Shown: in pieces, positions 13,901 through 28,900 of the stretch | Numbering within the stretch: position 1 is the stretch's first letter | Layout of the letters: each line of letters opens with the position of its first letter | Assembly: GCA_944470555.2 (NCBI GenBank) | Contig: OX104132.1 | Coordinates: forward strand, 17,369,755 to 17,433,754 | From: Heterobilharzia americana | Taxonomy: Eukaryota; Platyhelminthes; Trematoda; Strigeidida; Schistosomatidae | Length of the DNA stretch: 64,000 nt | Reading direction: 5' to 3' | The notes under the pieces: model-generated | Seen by the model: only the letters and a program-made list of their open reading frames with translations | The model's database searches: none | Told to the model about the DNA's origin: nothing | Translations under genes and position numbers: made by a program

Positions 13901-16900
13901 GGGACGAAACGACTGTCTAGTCCCTCCTAGTTTTCATTGGTTCCCCAAACTACGTCAGTTCGCGTTGAATACTACTCTTTTAAAAATTTCACTGGACCTC
14001 AAACTGTGATATCAGGTGTGTTAAGAGGGTTGGAAGTAACTGGTAAATAGCACTGCTTTATTTAAATTTCCTATTCGTTGGCAAAATTCGTTGAGTTCCA
14101 ACATGAACAGAATATACGTCATGCAGAACTTCCTACTAATTGGCTTCATCTGTCATGCACAAAATAAAATGAATTGTGACATTCACAAACATTACAAACT
14201 TGATCGATAGTATTCCATCAGTATTTGAACCTACTTAACTTCACGCTAGTGATTATTTTCCATTAAAACAACGACTGATACTCATTCCAAAAGAGGTGGC
14301 TATGGTGTCCTAGTGGATAAGGCTTTGGCGTTTGAAGTGATAGGTACTGGCTTCAAGTCTCAAGGTGAACAACATCGCTCACGTGGTACATACACATCCG
14401 GTTGACCAGTGAGTCCCAAATAGGACGAAATGCGTATCTACCTGGATTCCACTATAGACATTGACTAATTAATTCACTGTAATACTGAACTATCTTGGAT
14501 TCAAGAATTTTGATTCCAAAGTTGATGCTTTAAGAGAGGGAAACAGTAATCCATCTTGGGCTAGACATAGTTTCTAAATGTCTTATACATAAAACAATCT
14601 ATATATAAGCACCTTTTTAAAATCGAAATGTAACCAAGGCAAGACAGTTTTTCAAAAGTTTTACTGTACCGTAATGATTTGGCTTTAAGAGTATACTGAT
14701 GCGGTTTTTCTGTCTTTAAGAAATTCTTGATAGGTTAGTAAAGATCCATCTTCTCTACCTCTTTACAAACTAACACTAAATAATGCTTGAAAATAATTTC
14801 TGCCATGTGTTGATATTCAGTCGTTATGAAACCTTGCCTTGTTGTCATTCTTTAACTAGAAGCATCTTCAGACTTGGGGGAATTGACGTCCTCTCAGTAG
14901 TTCGAACCCACATCTGAGTAATAAGGAAAAGATAGTTGAACTGGTCACTCAATGGTATCCAGTTGTGTGTAAGTAACCTCCCAAAACTTCAGTTCTAATT
15001 GATTGCAGCCTTCCACTACATCTCCTTTATAAAATGAATGTTATCCCTCACATCAATTAAAGATTATTTATTACCGAAAAATATTCCATTCAGCAGGTGA
15101 CCGTTAACAATTAGTGAAATGATTCCCCATCCCCCTTCTTTATTTCTGATCCTATTACAGGTATGTTGTCAGCCTCGATATCATCCACATCACCTCATTT
15201 TAGTTATAATCCAGTACCGCCATCTATAGACAAGAGAATCAATTATTTACAGCATTCATATGAATTTTATGATCGATTTTGTTTCCCTCAAATGACTGCA
15301 ACAGCAAAAAATAGAAGAATACAAACTGTTACACAACAACATGAAAAAACATTATGGAATCAACAACTATGTAAGCCATTTTCACACTTAAATGAACCCA
15401 AGAATTTCGAAGAAACAAATCAAACTGTGAGTCAATTCAATGATATTATTTTCACACTAACTATTCTCTCAATCAGTTTAATAGAATTATTATGATTGTA
15501 GCTTACTCTGGACATTGTCCCTACTCATTATGGATACTTAAAGGCAGTTTCGATTGGTAGTTTGTGGAGACTGGGCGACTTCAAAGAGGATTTCATCACG
15601 GACTGAATTATCGTTAAATACTTGTAGCTCAGGTGGATGATCTTGGTTGTATTGTGTTCTATGAGCTGGGTGGTCTAATCGTGAAGCTTTCATTGCCTCT
15701 ATAGACAACATCATCAGCATCAACTTCAATACAAAGAGAGTTATCAATATCTCCAATGAGTGGTTCGGTAGCTGACTCTGATGAACTGTTTTGTGATTGG
15801 TTGTCTCCTTTGATTGTTGTGTCATTGACTGCATAGATTTTCTTGCTATCTGTTCCTCTGCTTCACTTATGACCTTTCTGTCGTTTATCATCCAACTGAC
15901 GAGTCCCAAATAGGACTATACAGACAAGGAAAGCTTTATGATTAGACCACCTAGCTCAGAGAACACAGCACAACCAAGAATTATTAAATAATGAGAGAAC
16001 TGAACAGCTGGTTCATCCTATTTTATGATTCGTTAGAAGTGAGCATGAAGCCCCATAGTGGTTAAATGGTTGAATGCTAGAGACGAGATATAACTGTTCT
16101 GAGTTCGATCCCAAGTAAAATTGTAGTTAAAACTGCTAGACAGTCTTAAACTCAGAAGAAATATCTAACTAACGGTGTGAGATTGTCAATGGTATACTAG
16201 CTGCTGTTAGTTCGTGATACAACTGCTGTGAAATGCATTTTTTCCAACTGAACGAACTCCACGAAAGAAGTAGAACCTATGGACTACACAGCTGTAGTTT
16301 ATTGGTCTAGGCACTTGATTTACAATGGATAAGTCATGAGTTCGAACCCCGCCTCACTTACCAAAACTTGGAAAGCCAGATAATATCATTAACTCCCAGA
16401 CAATAGACGCTGTTCATTCCTTACTGTGTGGATTTTCACGAAGTGGCTGAATGGATTTCACTAATAATTACCAATGATAATTATTTAGGCTAGTTTTGGT
16501 CTCATTCGTGATAATTATTAATCGATTAGATCCTGTTGATTATGATGAAGTGTAAAAAATACATTATCAACACTAATCATCATTTGTAAGAATATTTAGT
16601 TCTCTATGTTCTCCACTTACCTCAACAGCATCTGAATATTGTTCAGGGCATTCAAACTGTGAAAATTAGTTCTTATTAAAGCTCGTGTTGATAATGAGAT
16701 CGTGAAAGCGAAGATGTAGCTTATATTTTTGGTTATTTCAATCTACATGTCATAACTGCTACTGTGAGCGTGACTTATATTTTGATGCTTTCACTGTGAG
16801 AACTTATCATACAAGTTGCTCATCAGATAGGAGCCTGCCTAATCAACAATTTTTAGGCGATAAAGTCGATTGACTAAAATTAAGATGTCAACGGTAGGAT

Positions 16901-19900
16901 CTATGACAAAATGCTACAGCGCAATATTTTTTCGGCGTTAGATATCATCAGCTGGAAGCCCAGATTCATTTAGGCTTCCAACTTGTTGATACTCATCAGC
17001 AAGATATATCTCCAGCTTTGAATAGATTCATGTTGCCTTGAAGATTCAAACTTTTGACATTATGGTATAATATTGACAATGATATTGGTATGAAGTATGT
17101 CAGCTTGAATTGACATGCAATCATGCTGAATTTTATATAACATAAATGCATACAAAGAATCTTAACAAGAATCCCATTTGAAAATAACAATTCTTAATCA
17201 AATTACTGACTGTTTATGTTAATCAAACCAAGAACAGTAGGCTGTACACTTGTAACCTTTTCTGTGTTAATTCTCTTTTGATACGTTTTTGCGATATGAT
17301 AAAAAAAAAAACTACTAGAACCTGGATTATTCCATTCAGTTAATATTCACTGAATAGCTGAAATAGCATTGCAAAGATGATATTGCAGTGTATTTTTTCG
17401 TCGGCGGTCACCACTGAGGAAATAACAAAGGCTTTTTGTTCCTCCTATGTAGCTCTATTTTATTATGTTCTGCTGGTATGGAAATATACAATGTGCTATG
17501 TAATCATGTCTAATGCTAACCACACCTCAAAGCATTCCATGGAGATGGAGAGGAGTTTCTTATTACTTCTAAAATAGTCCCCTAAATAGTTATGAGTGAG
17601 ATATCCTGCTACCTAATTTACAAACCAAATGAGTAGAAAAGACTGACAGCAAAAGACCTTATGTCCAGTGACAATAACCGCATCTATAAAGGTCTATATA
17701 GTAATAAGGAATGGAGTGAGAGGTCACGAAGATGTTTTGAAGGCTACTCTTTGACTGTCGAAGCACCTCTGCATCATAGCAGTGCCAGCATTTCTACAAA
17801 AAGACATATGGAATTGCCTTGCTAGGAAGATACATAAATTAGTCGTTAAGTTTGTGCGTCGTGGTGACTAAAGTAGAGGGACACCTATGAGGAAATATAG
17901 GGACAAATTCAGACTCCTCAAATGTTTTGGACAGAAGCAACTCTCGGTTTCAAAAGAAATATAAATCAATCTACAAAGATGGGTTTCGAATGGCGAGGCT
18001 TTGAAAGAGATAACGGAAGAGTACTGTTTTGTTGGGTACAAGGTTTGTCGTTCAGACCAAGTCAGGATTTAGACAATAAAAGTATTTCTGAACAGTCGAG
18101 TGCGAGACAGTGTAGTGGGCGAGGTGAGAGCCAAAAGTCCAAGAATTTTGCTTGGCAAATAGCACTCGAGATCAGTAATGTGTATCAAGTTGTGCATCAG
18201 GGAGGGGATTATATATAAGTCAAATGTCGTTCGGACCATGTCCAAATCACAGCTGGACCTGAAGCGGGGATAATACACAAACATCCAGTGAAGACAGGAG
18301 ATTCAAGAACTATACACAAACAAAAAACATTACACTAGTCATAAGCTGATTATCGTCACAATCAGCAAAGATCTACTTAGAGTCAGTGTTTTTGAAAGCG
18401 CGATAGCTGATAGAAAAATACAAAAGACCCATCGAAAGGATAATGAGGTACAACAAATTAAAGCCTTTGCTTATCCACAGTCAACTAATTCCTGTCAGTG
18501 AAATGTATATGGACTGACACTATGCTGCTGTAATATGTTCAACGATTGCGCCAGTTGTTTACTTATCCAATTCATTCCCAGTAAAGATATGATGAAACAG
18601 ATTACGGGCACTAAGAAGTTTAATGGTCACAATATCAACGAACAACAATATACTAAAGGCATAGGATATTTGTAACATCAATAAACATCATCATAATGGT
18701 GTTATGAATAATTAGCTTATCAGGTTGGAATTGATCATGGACTGACATCAGATGGAAGAAGATTGGAAACTTGGGAGCAATGGGCAGCTGTTTCATCCCG
18801 CTTGTATGGAACTCCTTAGCAGTGTGCACCCATGACCCTACTCCATCAGGTATCGAACCCAGAACCTTCAGGTTCTGTGGCCAGCACGTTACCACTGAGG
18901 CCCTGGGTTGAAATCCGATGATCCAAATTTCCTACTTCTGTCGATTCACAACATAGAGCGTCCTATATCCAATGTCGTCGTTGAGTAACTGTCCTCATGT
19001 CCGACTTGGTTGACTCCACTGGTCACGACTTTCCATTGGAACCTCCACAAACCTCCAGATAGGATTAATCTGGCGCTCATGGGTGACTAGCTACAAGAGG
19101 TGATTCCTGAGGTTCCAATGAGGAGTCATGACCAGTGGAGTCAACCAAGTCGAACATGAGGACAGTTACTCAATAACGACATTGGGTATAGGCAACGCTA
19201 TACCATGAACTGGCAGAAGTTGGAAATGTGGACAACTGGATTCTGATCCAGTGGCTCAATGGTAACGTGCTGGCCATGAGACCTGACGGTCCTGGGTTCG
19301 ATCCCTAGTGGGGTGAGGTCATGGGTGTGCACTTCTAAGAAGTCCCATACAATTGGGACGAAACAGCTGTCCAGTGCTCCTAAGTTTCCAATGTTCCTCC
19401 AACTGATGTCATTCCATGATCAGTTCCAACCTGAAATCAATTAATAAACCTCCAAACAGAATTTGATTATCAGTTTACTGCTTCATCATAACAGGAATGA
19501 AGCTGGATAAATTTCATTACGTGCGTAAAAAAATTTTCTGAGGAATATTTTCCATTTCGTTACTAAATGCAGGAAGTCAGTGGAAAGACAGCTCTGTATC
19601 CTTCATGCAAACTTGTTAGGAAACTTGAGAACATTTCATGTTCACCAGGAGACTCTAACCTAAACCATTCTTTATTGAAGCCTGTCGACCCATGGCATTT
19701 AATCCCAAATCACCGTTCATTATGAGGTCGCTCCACTTACGTAAGTAGCCACACTGAAAAACTGATCGATTTACTTCAATCAGTGTTGAATACTAAGAAC
19801 TAAACAGCTAGATGCATTTCTGATCTTCCAGTGAACAGGTCATGCGCATATAATATGATGGAACTAAAAGCAACGACACGCTTAAAGTTGAAAGTGTAAT

Positions 19901-22900
19901 GTTGTACTATTAATAAATCGACTATTAACATTCAGATAACTAGCAGGTAATCAGCCATCTTTTATACCAATATGTTTACGTATTACTATGTAAACGTGAT
20001 ATTCATGTTGTTATTGTAACAAAAGCATCGGATGGATGAATCTTAGAGGAACCACTAAGTAAGGCTAAACAAATTTACTGCAAACTAATCAAAATATATC
20101 TCTAATGAACTATTTGTCAAAGAAGTCTATTGGCATATAGACGTATCTTCGAATACATAATTGTGTAGACCAGTCTATATACACCGAATGTATTTTGTGT
20201 AGACAAAATGACACGAGTAAAGAATACATATATAGAAAGGCGAGTAAAGAGAAAAAAGAAAGTGTAATTATTTGTATACATCAATTTTCCTCCTTCTTGC
20301 CTAGACAAAGAAGAAAATATAAATCACTTGCCATATGTAGATGAGTGGAAGTACGTCTGTACGTATGTTGGCACTTACACACACGCACGAACCGTACAAG
20401 CACAGTCACTCATTCAATCATCTACACTTAGATATCTATTGGTGAAAACATCCAGATATATAATACCTCTTCTTTATGTCTTAAAGAAGGTGAAAAAATA
20501 AAGTGACTCACAAATTTTAAAACAACCCTAGTTGGATTTCATTACTGTTCGGAGGAGGAAAGACAGTGTCTGAATGCGTACGTGTATATGCTTGTATGCG
20601 TGCGTGTAATTTGAGAAAAGGGAAAGATACAAGGGAATGTATTTCACTTTACGAGCCCCGCTTCATTCATTCATTCATTTTGTTGTTATCATAGGTCAAT
20701 ATTATTTTAGCTATTTGCATAAAAGTTGATAAAACCAATTCACGAATATTTAAGTTTTTGTTTCTATTGTCTAGACGAGAAATTAACTCCATGCCAAAAA
20801 TAATGTCAACATTACAACTATCTATTTGACTATTTGAGATAGTCATGGTTTGGAAGAGTTGTGTTGATACTGGGTGATAATCGAAGACGAAATATAAAGT
20901 CTGGACTGCAGCAGGTATTTAACCAGTGATAATTGGGTTTCATATCCGTTGCTTTACCAACTGATCAGTGACAATACAAGTTTGCCAAAACATCCATCCG
21001 GTAGTCAATGTCATGCTCCCCCTCTCTAATTCAGTTAAACTTTGATTGAGATGTGAAGTGCTGACTAGACAGCCAGTGTGAGTGCGATCAAGCGACAGTA
21101 ACACATCACATTCACATGGAAGTCGGGCAAAATCCTTGGTGACTAAAGTGAAATAAAAATCTAGCCAGTAGTCAGGTCTTGACCTGAGTTGGTAGATCAT
21201 CAAGTCGGGAACCCAGGGGTCACTGGTTCGAATAGTGTTGAGGCCTAGATTTTCATTTCGCCCTCATTGATTACTCACTATCAACATCACAGTTCTCCAC
21301 TAATTATTCTTTTGTATATCACAGACAATGAGTTATGTTGCACATAATACTGAAACGGTTTCATTACTATGTACTTCGGCGATGGCAGTGTAGATCTACT
21401 ACCCAGAAAACGGCCATTCGACCTTGAATATGTAGGCTACTCAGACAGCGCTTAGTCAGTTGGCGATTAGTGTCTATAAGTATGGTATGTGCTCTGCACT
21501 ATCGAAGTCCAAAGTACTTTTGCAAGATTGGCAGGCGCCTATGCCTGCGCTCACCCTCAGTAGTGCGCCGTAGGAAGTAGTCGAAAAGTTCGTGTATCTG
21601 GGTAGTTATGTGAGTGCTGGTGGGGGTGTGTTATGGAAATCCCAATCGCATATCGAAAGCAAGAGTGGTGTACATCAATCTGGACTACTTTTGACGCTGT
21701 CGCGATGTTGGTCTAACCGTAAAAGGTAGAATTTACAACCACTCGGTGCGAGGAATTCTGCTCTACGCCTATAAAACCTGACCTCGCCGAGGTGAGGATG
21801 TGCAAGGAACCTGTGTGTTCGACCATCGTCGTCCCGTAGGACTGCTCTTATCCGATGTTAACATCATGTAAGTAATTCTGAGGTATGACAGAGTGTGTTT
21901 GGGCATGATGGAGATTGTCGTTCGACAGGTGAATTCATCTGGAAACACCGGCTTCGGTGACTTGGAAATGTGTTACGCATGTTGTCCCAACAGCTTTCAC
22001 ACCGTTCATTGTTTGCTAACCCTGGGACTAGATGGAAGAGACGAAGGACGGGGTCAATGTATAACGTGGCACAGTAGGATTAAGGATAGTTGTATCGCGT
22101 CAGCTTCTGCTGGTGTATTACGACTCTCTGGGTGGGGTCTGATAGATCACGCAACTCAGTGGGTTGAGATGTTATCAGATATGATTCAGAACCAGAACCA
22201 GTGACGGTCATGCTGTAGTTTCCTCTTATTTTCTGGGTCGAAAAGTAGTGAATGCTTAGCTTTGAATGTATTTTACTGGAATACTTTTAAATTCATTCAA
22301 TTCTTATTGTTTTTCTTTCTTACTCATCCACTTTCCACCGTTTATGTCTTCACATTGCTGTTGCACCATTTTGTGTGGCATATTTCTTGGTGCCCTTACT
22401 GTACCATGTTTGGTTGTACCCAACACTGACGTATACCTTGCCTGATTAGAGTTTTCACACCAATAATGTTGTAGTTTGCACCATATACTTCAATGTAACC
22501 ATGGTTACTTGTAAGTGATATCAAAAATCGAAAGCGTTATCACATTCAACCATTCATCCGCTTCCATACAAAGTTTCATTGTATTACTGAATTCAGAGTA
22601 ATCAGCCGATAATTTAAACCTGAAACTTTAGAATAACAACACTGACGCCAGATAGTGGCAGATATCACGTAGAATCCTATAAAGATTTCATTGTGCCTTC
22701 TGCGATTACTCATCAGCCTCTGACTCTGTTCCTAGACCACTCTTCGTAAATAAGCTTTCCATAGCTCATAATGAGCCATGATTTACGGAGTGGTTGTATT
22801 CTTATTCTTCTGAAAGGAAGCAGTCTAATGACTATAAAGGTAGATGCTCCATCTATTAAAGCTGGTGTGCCTCAAGGTGCAGCACTTTTTCCATTTCTAT

Positions 22901-25900
22901 TCTCATTCTTTTGGCATGATTTACCGTATTCTACTGAAACTAATTTTATTCAGTATGCTGGTAACCTGGCAGTTTCTATTCCAATTAACTCTCACTCAGA
23001 TTATTCTGAATTAAATGGGTTATTGTCTCTAATTGACCAATGGTCTATATCTCAGACTGTTAATTTTAGCCTCATGTGTAGAGAAGATTTATGTAAGCCG
23101 CTTTAATTCCATGATGCCTGTTGCACTGATGATATTCCTACAGAAAGTAAATCGAGTGATAACTATCTTGGGTTGAGTTTTACTTCTACCCTTTGTTGGT
23201 CGTCTCATATCTTGTTAACTTGAAAAAAATCTTTCGTTTAACTTATTACATAAAGAAACTGAGGCTGTCTTGTATAACTCAACGTCCACGTTTACAACTT
23301 ATTAATTCCTGCATTTCATCTATTCTTCTCTATTGTTCCCCAGTGATCTTTCTTGGTCTTTTAAAAAAGGACTATGTTATCTTGCGTAGGGCTTCGAAAG
23401 CTGTCAGTAGGGTGAGTGGTGTGCCTCTAGCCCATCTGATTAACACTGTAGTTGACAAACATTTAAATCAAGCAAGTAACTAGCTACAGTAATTTCAACT
23501 GACACTGAGCATCCATTTCATTCATAGCTCTCTCCTTGTATCGCCTCATGGAGAGAAGACACGAAGAAATTACATCAGATTCTATGCTTGAACAGATAAG
23601 TACAAGAATTCGACTGTACCTTACCTAGCATGTAACATTTTCCCGTTATTATTATTCTTTACATTATGGTAATTTACTTGGTTGGGTCTGGCAGAAGAAT
23701 CCAAGACGCGCGTTTCGACCCAGTAAAATGATGGGGAATCGCAGTTATATACGTAAATAAAATTTGGAGGTTTGTGGGGAGTTAGAGATTTCTCAAGTTG
23801 GTATTCACCACCAACTGATATCAGTTGAAGGAACACTGGAAAACTGGGGACACTGGACAGCTGTTACGTCCCAGTGTGGGACTTTTCAGCAGTGCGAACC
23901 CACGACCTCGCCAAGGATCGAACCCAGGACCCTCAGGTCCCGTGCCCAACATGTTGCCACTGAGCCACTGGGTAGGAATCCAGTTGTCCATATTTCCAAC
24001 TTCTGTCAGTTCATGACATAGCGCGACCATCACTCCATGTCATCATTGAATATTTGTCCTCATGGCCACCAGACGTCAGTCCATGGTGAATACCAACTTG
24101 AAAAATATGCATAAATAGTAATTCTTTACATTACTTACATTCTTATAGTAACACTATTCAAATGTTGTAAAGGAGTATATATGCACACATATTTTTTGTT
24201 GCAATATATCATGCTTATTATTATTATTACTATTATTCGTTCCTTGGGTTCCTAGTCGAGCATAGGGCTTCAGTAGCACATCTCCATTTCACTCTCCTCT
24301 CTACAGTCTTTTCAACCTGGCTCCACTACTGCCAAAAACCTATCATTTATTCCTCACATGATCTCCTCTATGTCACCATCACCTCAGACGCCCAACTCGT
24401 CGTTTCTCATGCCGGTTCCACTCGACGGTCTGATCTGGCCTGGCACGTGATGTCCCCAAATGACATTCTCGGTGTATGGGCAATCCATCTCCACTTCCTT
24501 CTGCATATTTGTTGAGTGATAGGTTCTTGGCTGGTTCGTTGCAGGAGTTCCTTGTTGCTTATTCTCATTATTCTGGCCATCTGATCTTCAGTGTCAGCAT
24601 GGAGTGATCGTAGGTGGCAGCTGTTGATGAATGTCTTTAGTTTGTTGGAAATGCTTTTCGTGACACGCCAAGTCTCTAGACAATCACACAGGAGTACTGA
24701 CTTAATTTTGAAAATCCGGATCTGTACCGCCGCCACCGCCTGTAGTTGAAACGATGCCGCCTAGATAGCTAGATGCAAGAGACAATTTCCTTTAGGTTTC
24801 TCCTGTTCATGGTGACTGGTGATTGTTGTTGTTTTTGTTTTTGGTTGGGTATCTTCACCACTCTGTCCTCTCTATGTTCACTTGAAGTCCCATCTTCGCT
24901 GTCCTGCCTCTTCTGACAACTTCTTGGTTTTTGCCTGTAGATCTTCAAGTTTGTGTGACATTAGACATAAATCATCATAACTGGCGAAACCCAAATCATC
25001 TTCTGGAGTCTTTTCCCCGATCCAGTATATCCCCTTCTTCTCACTCCTCACACTTGTCTGCTGCATAATCCAGTCCACCGCAATCAGAAATATCATGGAT
25101 ATCATGGATGCCTATGGATCTTCAAGTTTGTGTGACATTAGACACAAGTCATCGGTGAAATCCAAATCTTTTACGTTCTTTTCTCCGGTCCAGCGTATCC
25201 ACCTCTTCTCTCTCTTCGTTGTTTGTTGCATGATCCAGTCGAGTCGACCACAATCAGGAATATCATGGGTGATAGTAGACAGCCTTGTTTCACTCCTGTC
25301 TTCACTTCAAACGCATCACTGAGCTTCCCATTGTGAATTACTTGACATGTGGCATCTCATATAGTTGCTGAATGAGATTGATAATGGTTTCTGGCACTAA
25401 AACCGTAGTGTTGAAACAGCTGTCTGCCAAATTACTTCTCCGTTGACGTTGTCGAAGGCCTTTTCAAAGTCGATGAATTTGAGATAGAGTTGAGTTGACT
25501 GCCATTCTATGCTCTGTTCTATGACGATGCGCAGCGTTGCAATTTGGTCATATATTATGCTGAGAATTCCGAATCGTTATTATTATTATTATTATTATTA
25601 TTAGGCAACCAGCTTTCAGATAACTTAGCTTACCAAAACAACCTGCCTCTTCAAAATAATCGTTTGTAGGAAATTCGATGACTGAGCTAACATCATTCTA
25701 CAGCTGTTTGTTTGTCAGGCTTTTGATTAAGTTGATTATTTAGACTAACATCAGCCTGCATACTGTTTTCAAGCTATGTTATCCAAAACCCTTACCGACG
25801 AAGATATCTTGTTATTCCCTATTTTTTTTCTAACTCTGCCTCCACTGTTTAAAAATAATTTATCATATTGTTTAACTTTATCAATGCTAAATTCTTTCTA

Positions 25901-28900
25901 ATGATATATTTAGGCTAAATAAACATATATGAGTAGAGGTAGTATTCATCATGGATTGACATCAGTTGAGGAACCATTGAAAATCAAGGAGCACTGAACA
26001 GCTGTTTCATCCGATTAGTATAGGACTGCTCAGCAGTACGCACCCACGACCCAGCTAGGGATAAAACTCAGGACCTTTAGGTTTCATGGCAAACGTGTTA
26101 ACCAGTCAGCCACAGGGTCGGCGTTCAGTGGTTCACAGTTTCCAACTTCTATCAATTCATGAATAATTGACCTCACAGGTCACGGCTTCTCATTAGAACT
26201 TCGAGATATCCGTCTAAAAGCATGTCATCGAACTCCGACCCGCTAGCTAGTGGTTGACGCTCTCACCGTGAGTCCCGAAGGTTTTCAGTCCGACCCCTAG
26301 CCGGGTTGTGGGTGCGTACTACCGAAGAGTTCCATACTAGGACGAAACAGCTGTCCAGTTCTCCCAGATTTTCAATGGCTCCCAGAATGATGTCAGTCCA
26401 TGAGGAATACTACCTCTAAATTTAAAAAATCCCTATTCATCTCAAAAATAAGTGAGTAGAAGTTTTTCTGATTTGAAGAAACATATGTCTAGTTTCATAC
26501 TGACGTCCACAGACTCAAATGTAAATAGATTATGACAGAAAAACATGTGTACAACCACAAGACCACTGAAACCAACCGTCTAGGTCCCAGACACCTTAAA
26601 CTCCGAATCATATAAGCACATCATTCCAGTCAGTTAGCGTCAGATTACTAACCACACCTGGGTACCAAATGCATGTCTTACAATTGCAGTCATGGTCTGG
26701 ATAGCCAAAACTAAAGTTAGTGGGCCTATCATCCAAATATAATAACAGTATAAGTATTCGAAGCCCAGATAAGTTGTTTAAAGAACATTTTCAGGAGACC
26801 AGGAGTGTTAACCCACGGAATAGATTTGCTTTTGCAGGCTGCAGAGGGTTAAGAGGTTGATTATCGTGTAGATTTATTGTCACAGAAAAACGAAGCTTTA
26901 ATAGGTGGAGTAAGCGAGAAAATCCACTAAATATCCTACTGACTGACAGCATTACTTTGTAGACCACTTACACCAAACAGCAGAACTCTCCAACCAGATA
27001 TGATAATCTAGATATCAGATAGGTGTCTTGTCATTGACCGTCTCTCACCATGAGTTGAGTAGTTTGTAAGCGCCTGATTTGAAACGCAGTCACGATAAAG
27101 GAAGTAGATGCTGACAGAGATATACAGGCAGTTGATACTTTCCAACTCCTCAAGAATTTTGTAGATTTCCCCTTATAGAGGTACCTAGACGAAAAAATGG
27201 GACCATTGTAGATAATCTTATAGATCTTTATATGAGATGGCTGAATCCAAGAGATAGCCATTTGAGACCGGTCACCTCCTGAAGGCTTTTGACTTACATT
27301 TGGATTTATAATTAAAAGGCTTATCGCTGGCACTAGAATTTCATGAGGCAAGTGTAAGGGATAATTTCAAAATCTATCTTACTTAAATTTTCGTTCTGAT
27401 TACGGGAAGGAAGAAGAAACTGTTACTGGGAGTTATTTTCGTGGAACATCTTACTACTATTAAGTCTCGGTAAGGATAAGAGCACAAGTTCCCTAGTGGA
27501 TTTCAACAATAAAGGGATAATCACGCATTACGCAATTATGACTGTAAGGCGAAATCTTCAGTGAGTAAAATGACTCTAGAATCTAGTCAGAAGTTGAGTC
27601 TTGTATCTCTTCTCACAGGCAGCTGGGTTGTTAGTCAGAAGATGCTAGCTCAAATCTTGTCACGATCCACGTTTTCGAATCAACTTCAATGATTACTCCA
27701 TATCAATAATAACTGTCTACGAAACCATTTCTATCTCATGTACTACCGACAACAAAAAATGCAAACTAATCCGTAGAAACGGGTTCGTTAATTCCTGATC
27801 ACATTATTCTCCAGCCGACTTTCCTGATTTGCTAGCCCCTCAGTGTTCAAGCATTATAGTCAGTATACTCTGGATGGATCATAACGATAAGAAAGCCAAA
27901 CTATCACTCCGAGGTATCAACAGTAGTGTGGGTTAATAAAACTAAGTAAATAAAAGTATAATTGTGTTTTATATAATACGTGGTTGATTGCACCGAATTG
28001 ATCGGTACCTATTAGCATATGGGCTCCTGTGCGATGCCTCGATTTGCCTGTTTCCTAATTATGTTAATGAAGGATCGTGGCTAGCAGCGGAATCCAGGAT
28101 GCGCATTTCATCCCATTTGGACTCGTCAGCTGGATGAACTTGCCTCCCAGTGAGTGATGTTGTTCCCACCGGATTCGGACTCGGGAGTGATCGCTTCAAA
28201 CGCCAGGGCGTCATCCACTACATCACCGAGCCACGATAGCCACTTTTTGTTAACCACTCCAGTCCGAGTACGAATCCCTATGGGAACAACATCACTCATT
28301 GAGAAGCAGGTACATCCAGTTGACGAGTCCCGAATAGGACGAAGTGCGCATGCTGGATTTTACTGCTAGCCACTATCCATCAATAATAAGTAAATAAAAG
28401 GCAACATCACAGGATATGGTAGTTAGAGATTCTACGCTCCAACACTTGCTAGCCACATAGATGTGGTCATTCTGACCACCGGTAACCAATCTCATTGTTA
28501 CTGTATTCAAAATATGACCACACTAATAACACCAAATGAATCATACTTTATTTTCTAAATAAATAAGTTATAGCAAAAGAATATGAAAATATTTCGTCCC
28601 CGGATTTCATTTATTTTTGTTATGTTGTCAAAATGTGAGTAAACATAGAAATACGATGCACCGTAGTTTTGCATCACTCACTTCATTGGTTACATTCTGA
28701 ACCTGATCAAAAGATTTCAGTCAATCCTATACAATAAGAAACGGACCGCTACAATTGGTTGGCTAGTGGTTACAAACTGGTACACAAAATCTGGAAGGGC
28801 AATTGTGGACGGAATAGCCTACCAGAATAAATTCTCTGACTTCAGCACTAAGTGAAGCAGGTCCCAGTATTACCTTAGTTAACTCAAAAACTGAATTGAA

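Noticed and set aside
23764..24033. Overlapping open frames of 63-85 codons on both strands
   Set aside because: They lie wholly inside a group A SINE and recur in other copies, so they are repeat-derived.
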